In this document: piece by piece, positions 6,299-6,403 of the stretch
Position numbering within the stretch: position 1 is the stretch's first letter
Layout: each line of letters begins with the position of its first letter
NCBI GenBank assembly: GCA_019137115.1
Contig: JAGVSV010000009.1
Span: 1-6,403, forward strand
DNA: 6,403 nucleotides
Origin: Bacillota bacterium
GTDB lineage: Bacteria; Bacillota; Clostridia; Christensenellales; Aristaeellaceae
Reading direction: 5' to 3'
The notes under the pieces: model-generated
The model's database searches: none
Told to the model about the DNA's origin: nothing
Seen by the model: the letters and a program-made list of their open reading frames with translations, nothing else
Translations under genes and position numbers: made by a program

Positions 6299-6403
6299 GC
6301 ACCCCAAAAATCGGTAAGGATTGAGGGTTGCAGCGAACCTTGAAAACGATACAGGAAGACGAAGCGAAGAAACGACAGTGAATTCTGAGAGTTTTGACGT
6401 GTT
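6299..6403 (+). other. Probable rRNA operon leader (runs off window)
   Basis: No ribosome binding site or open frame follows the promoter. A small hairpin pairs AGGGTT (6324-6329) with AACCTT (6336-6341). It overlaps CCTTGAAAAC (6338-6347), which resembles the boxA-like CTTTGAAAAC string common in Bacillota rRNA leaders and spacers. Near the edge, GAGAGTTTT only loosely resembles the 5' end of 16S rRNA and then diverges, so the 16S gene is not claimed inside the window. Confidence 0.45.

Noticed and set aside
5360..6307. 315-residue minus-strand open frame opposite the thioesterase
   Set aside because: It is an antisense shadow of a GC-rich gene, runs across the rRNA-like promoter, and has no recognisable domain.
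6386..6403. GAGAGTTTT as the 5' end of 16S rRNA
   Set aside because: Only about nine bases match, and the following bases depart from the conserved 16S start, so it is treated as leader.

Overview
This GC-rich window looks like a stretch of a Bacillota (Clostridia-type) chromosome. The evidence is a full-length RNase Y, a FatA-type bacterial acyl-ACP thioesterase, tandem uroporphyrinogen-decarboxylase-family (URO-D) methyltransferase-like proteins, strong AGGAGG-type ribosome binding sites, and near-consensus sigma-A (vegetative sigma factor) promoters with 17-bp spacers. I cannot name a genus from this. Every supported gene lies on the + strand, and no mobile element, CRISPR array or phage gene is visible.

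Layout: (1) 1-774 is the 3' part of a Ste24-type M48 membrane metallopeptidase that enters from the left. (2) 895-1042 is a self-contained tRNA-Thr(GGT) unit, with a consensus promoter, a tRNA with encoded CCA, and an intrinsic terminator. (3) 1043-1308 is about 265 bp in which I see no gene. (4) 1309-1625 is a promoter, a long structured non-coding RNA and a strong terminator. Its fold (interrupted closing helix, bubble, long arm, small 3' hairpin) resembles 6S RNA, which is my best identification but is not proven. (5) 1688-3229 is rny (RNase Y). (6) 3245-3270 is a terminator-like hairpin. (7) 3293-6166 is a tight three-gene unit of two URO-D-family proteins and an acyl-ACP thioesterase. (8) 6228-6403 is a strong promoter with phased A-tracts and a leader that looks like the start of an rRNA operon; the 16S gene itself is not reached.

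Functionally, the left two thirds carries housekeeping RNA biology: a tRNA, a candidate transcription-regulating RNA and the mRNA-decay endonuclease. The downstream three-gene unit pairs two putative methyl-transfer or corrinoid-linked enzymes with a fatty-acid-releasing thioesterase, and no known pathway obviously joins these. No corrinoid protein or substrate methyltransferase is in view. The most noteworthy items are the structured RNA in front of rny, the divergent URO-D pair with His-x-Asp-Gly motifs, and the rRNA-like promoter at the right edge. I saw nothing that amounts to a clearly undescribed system.
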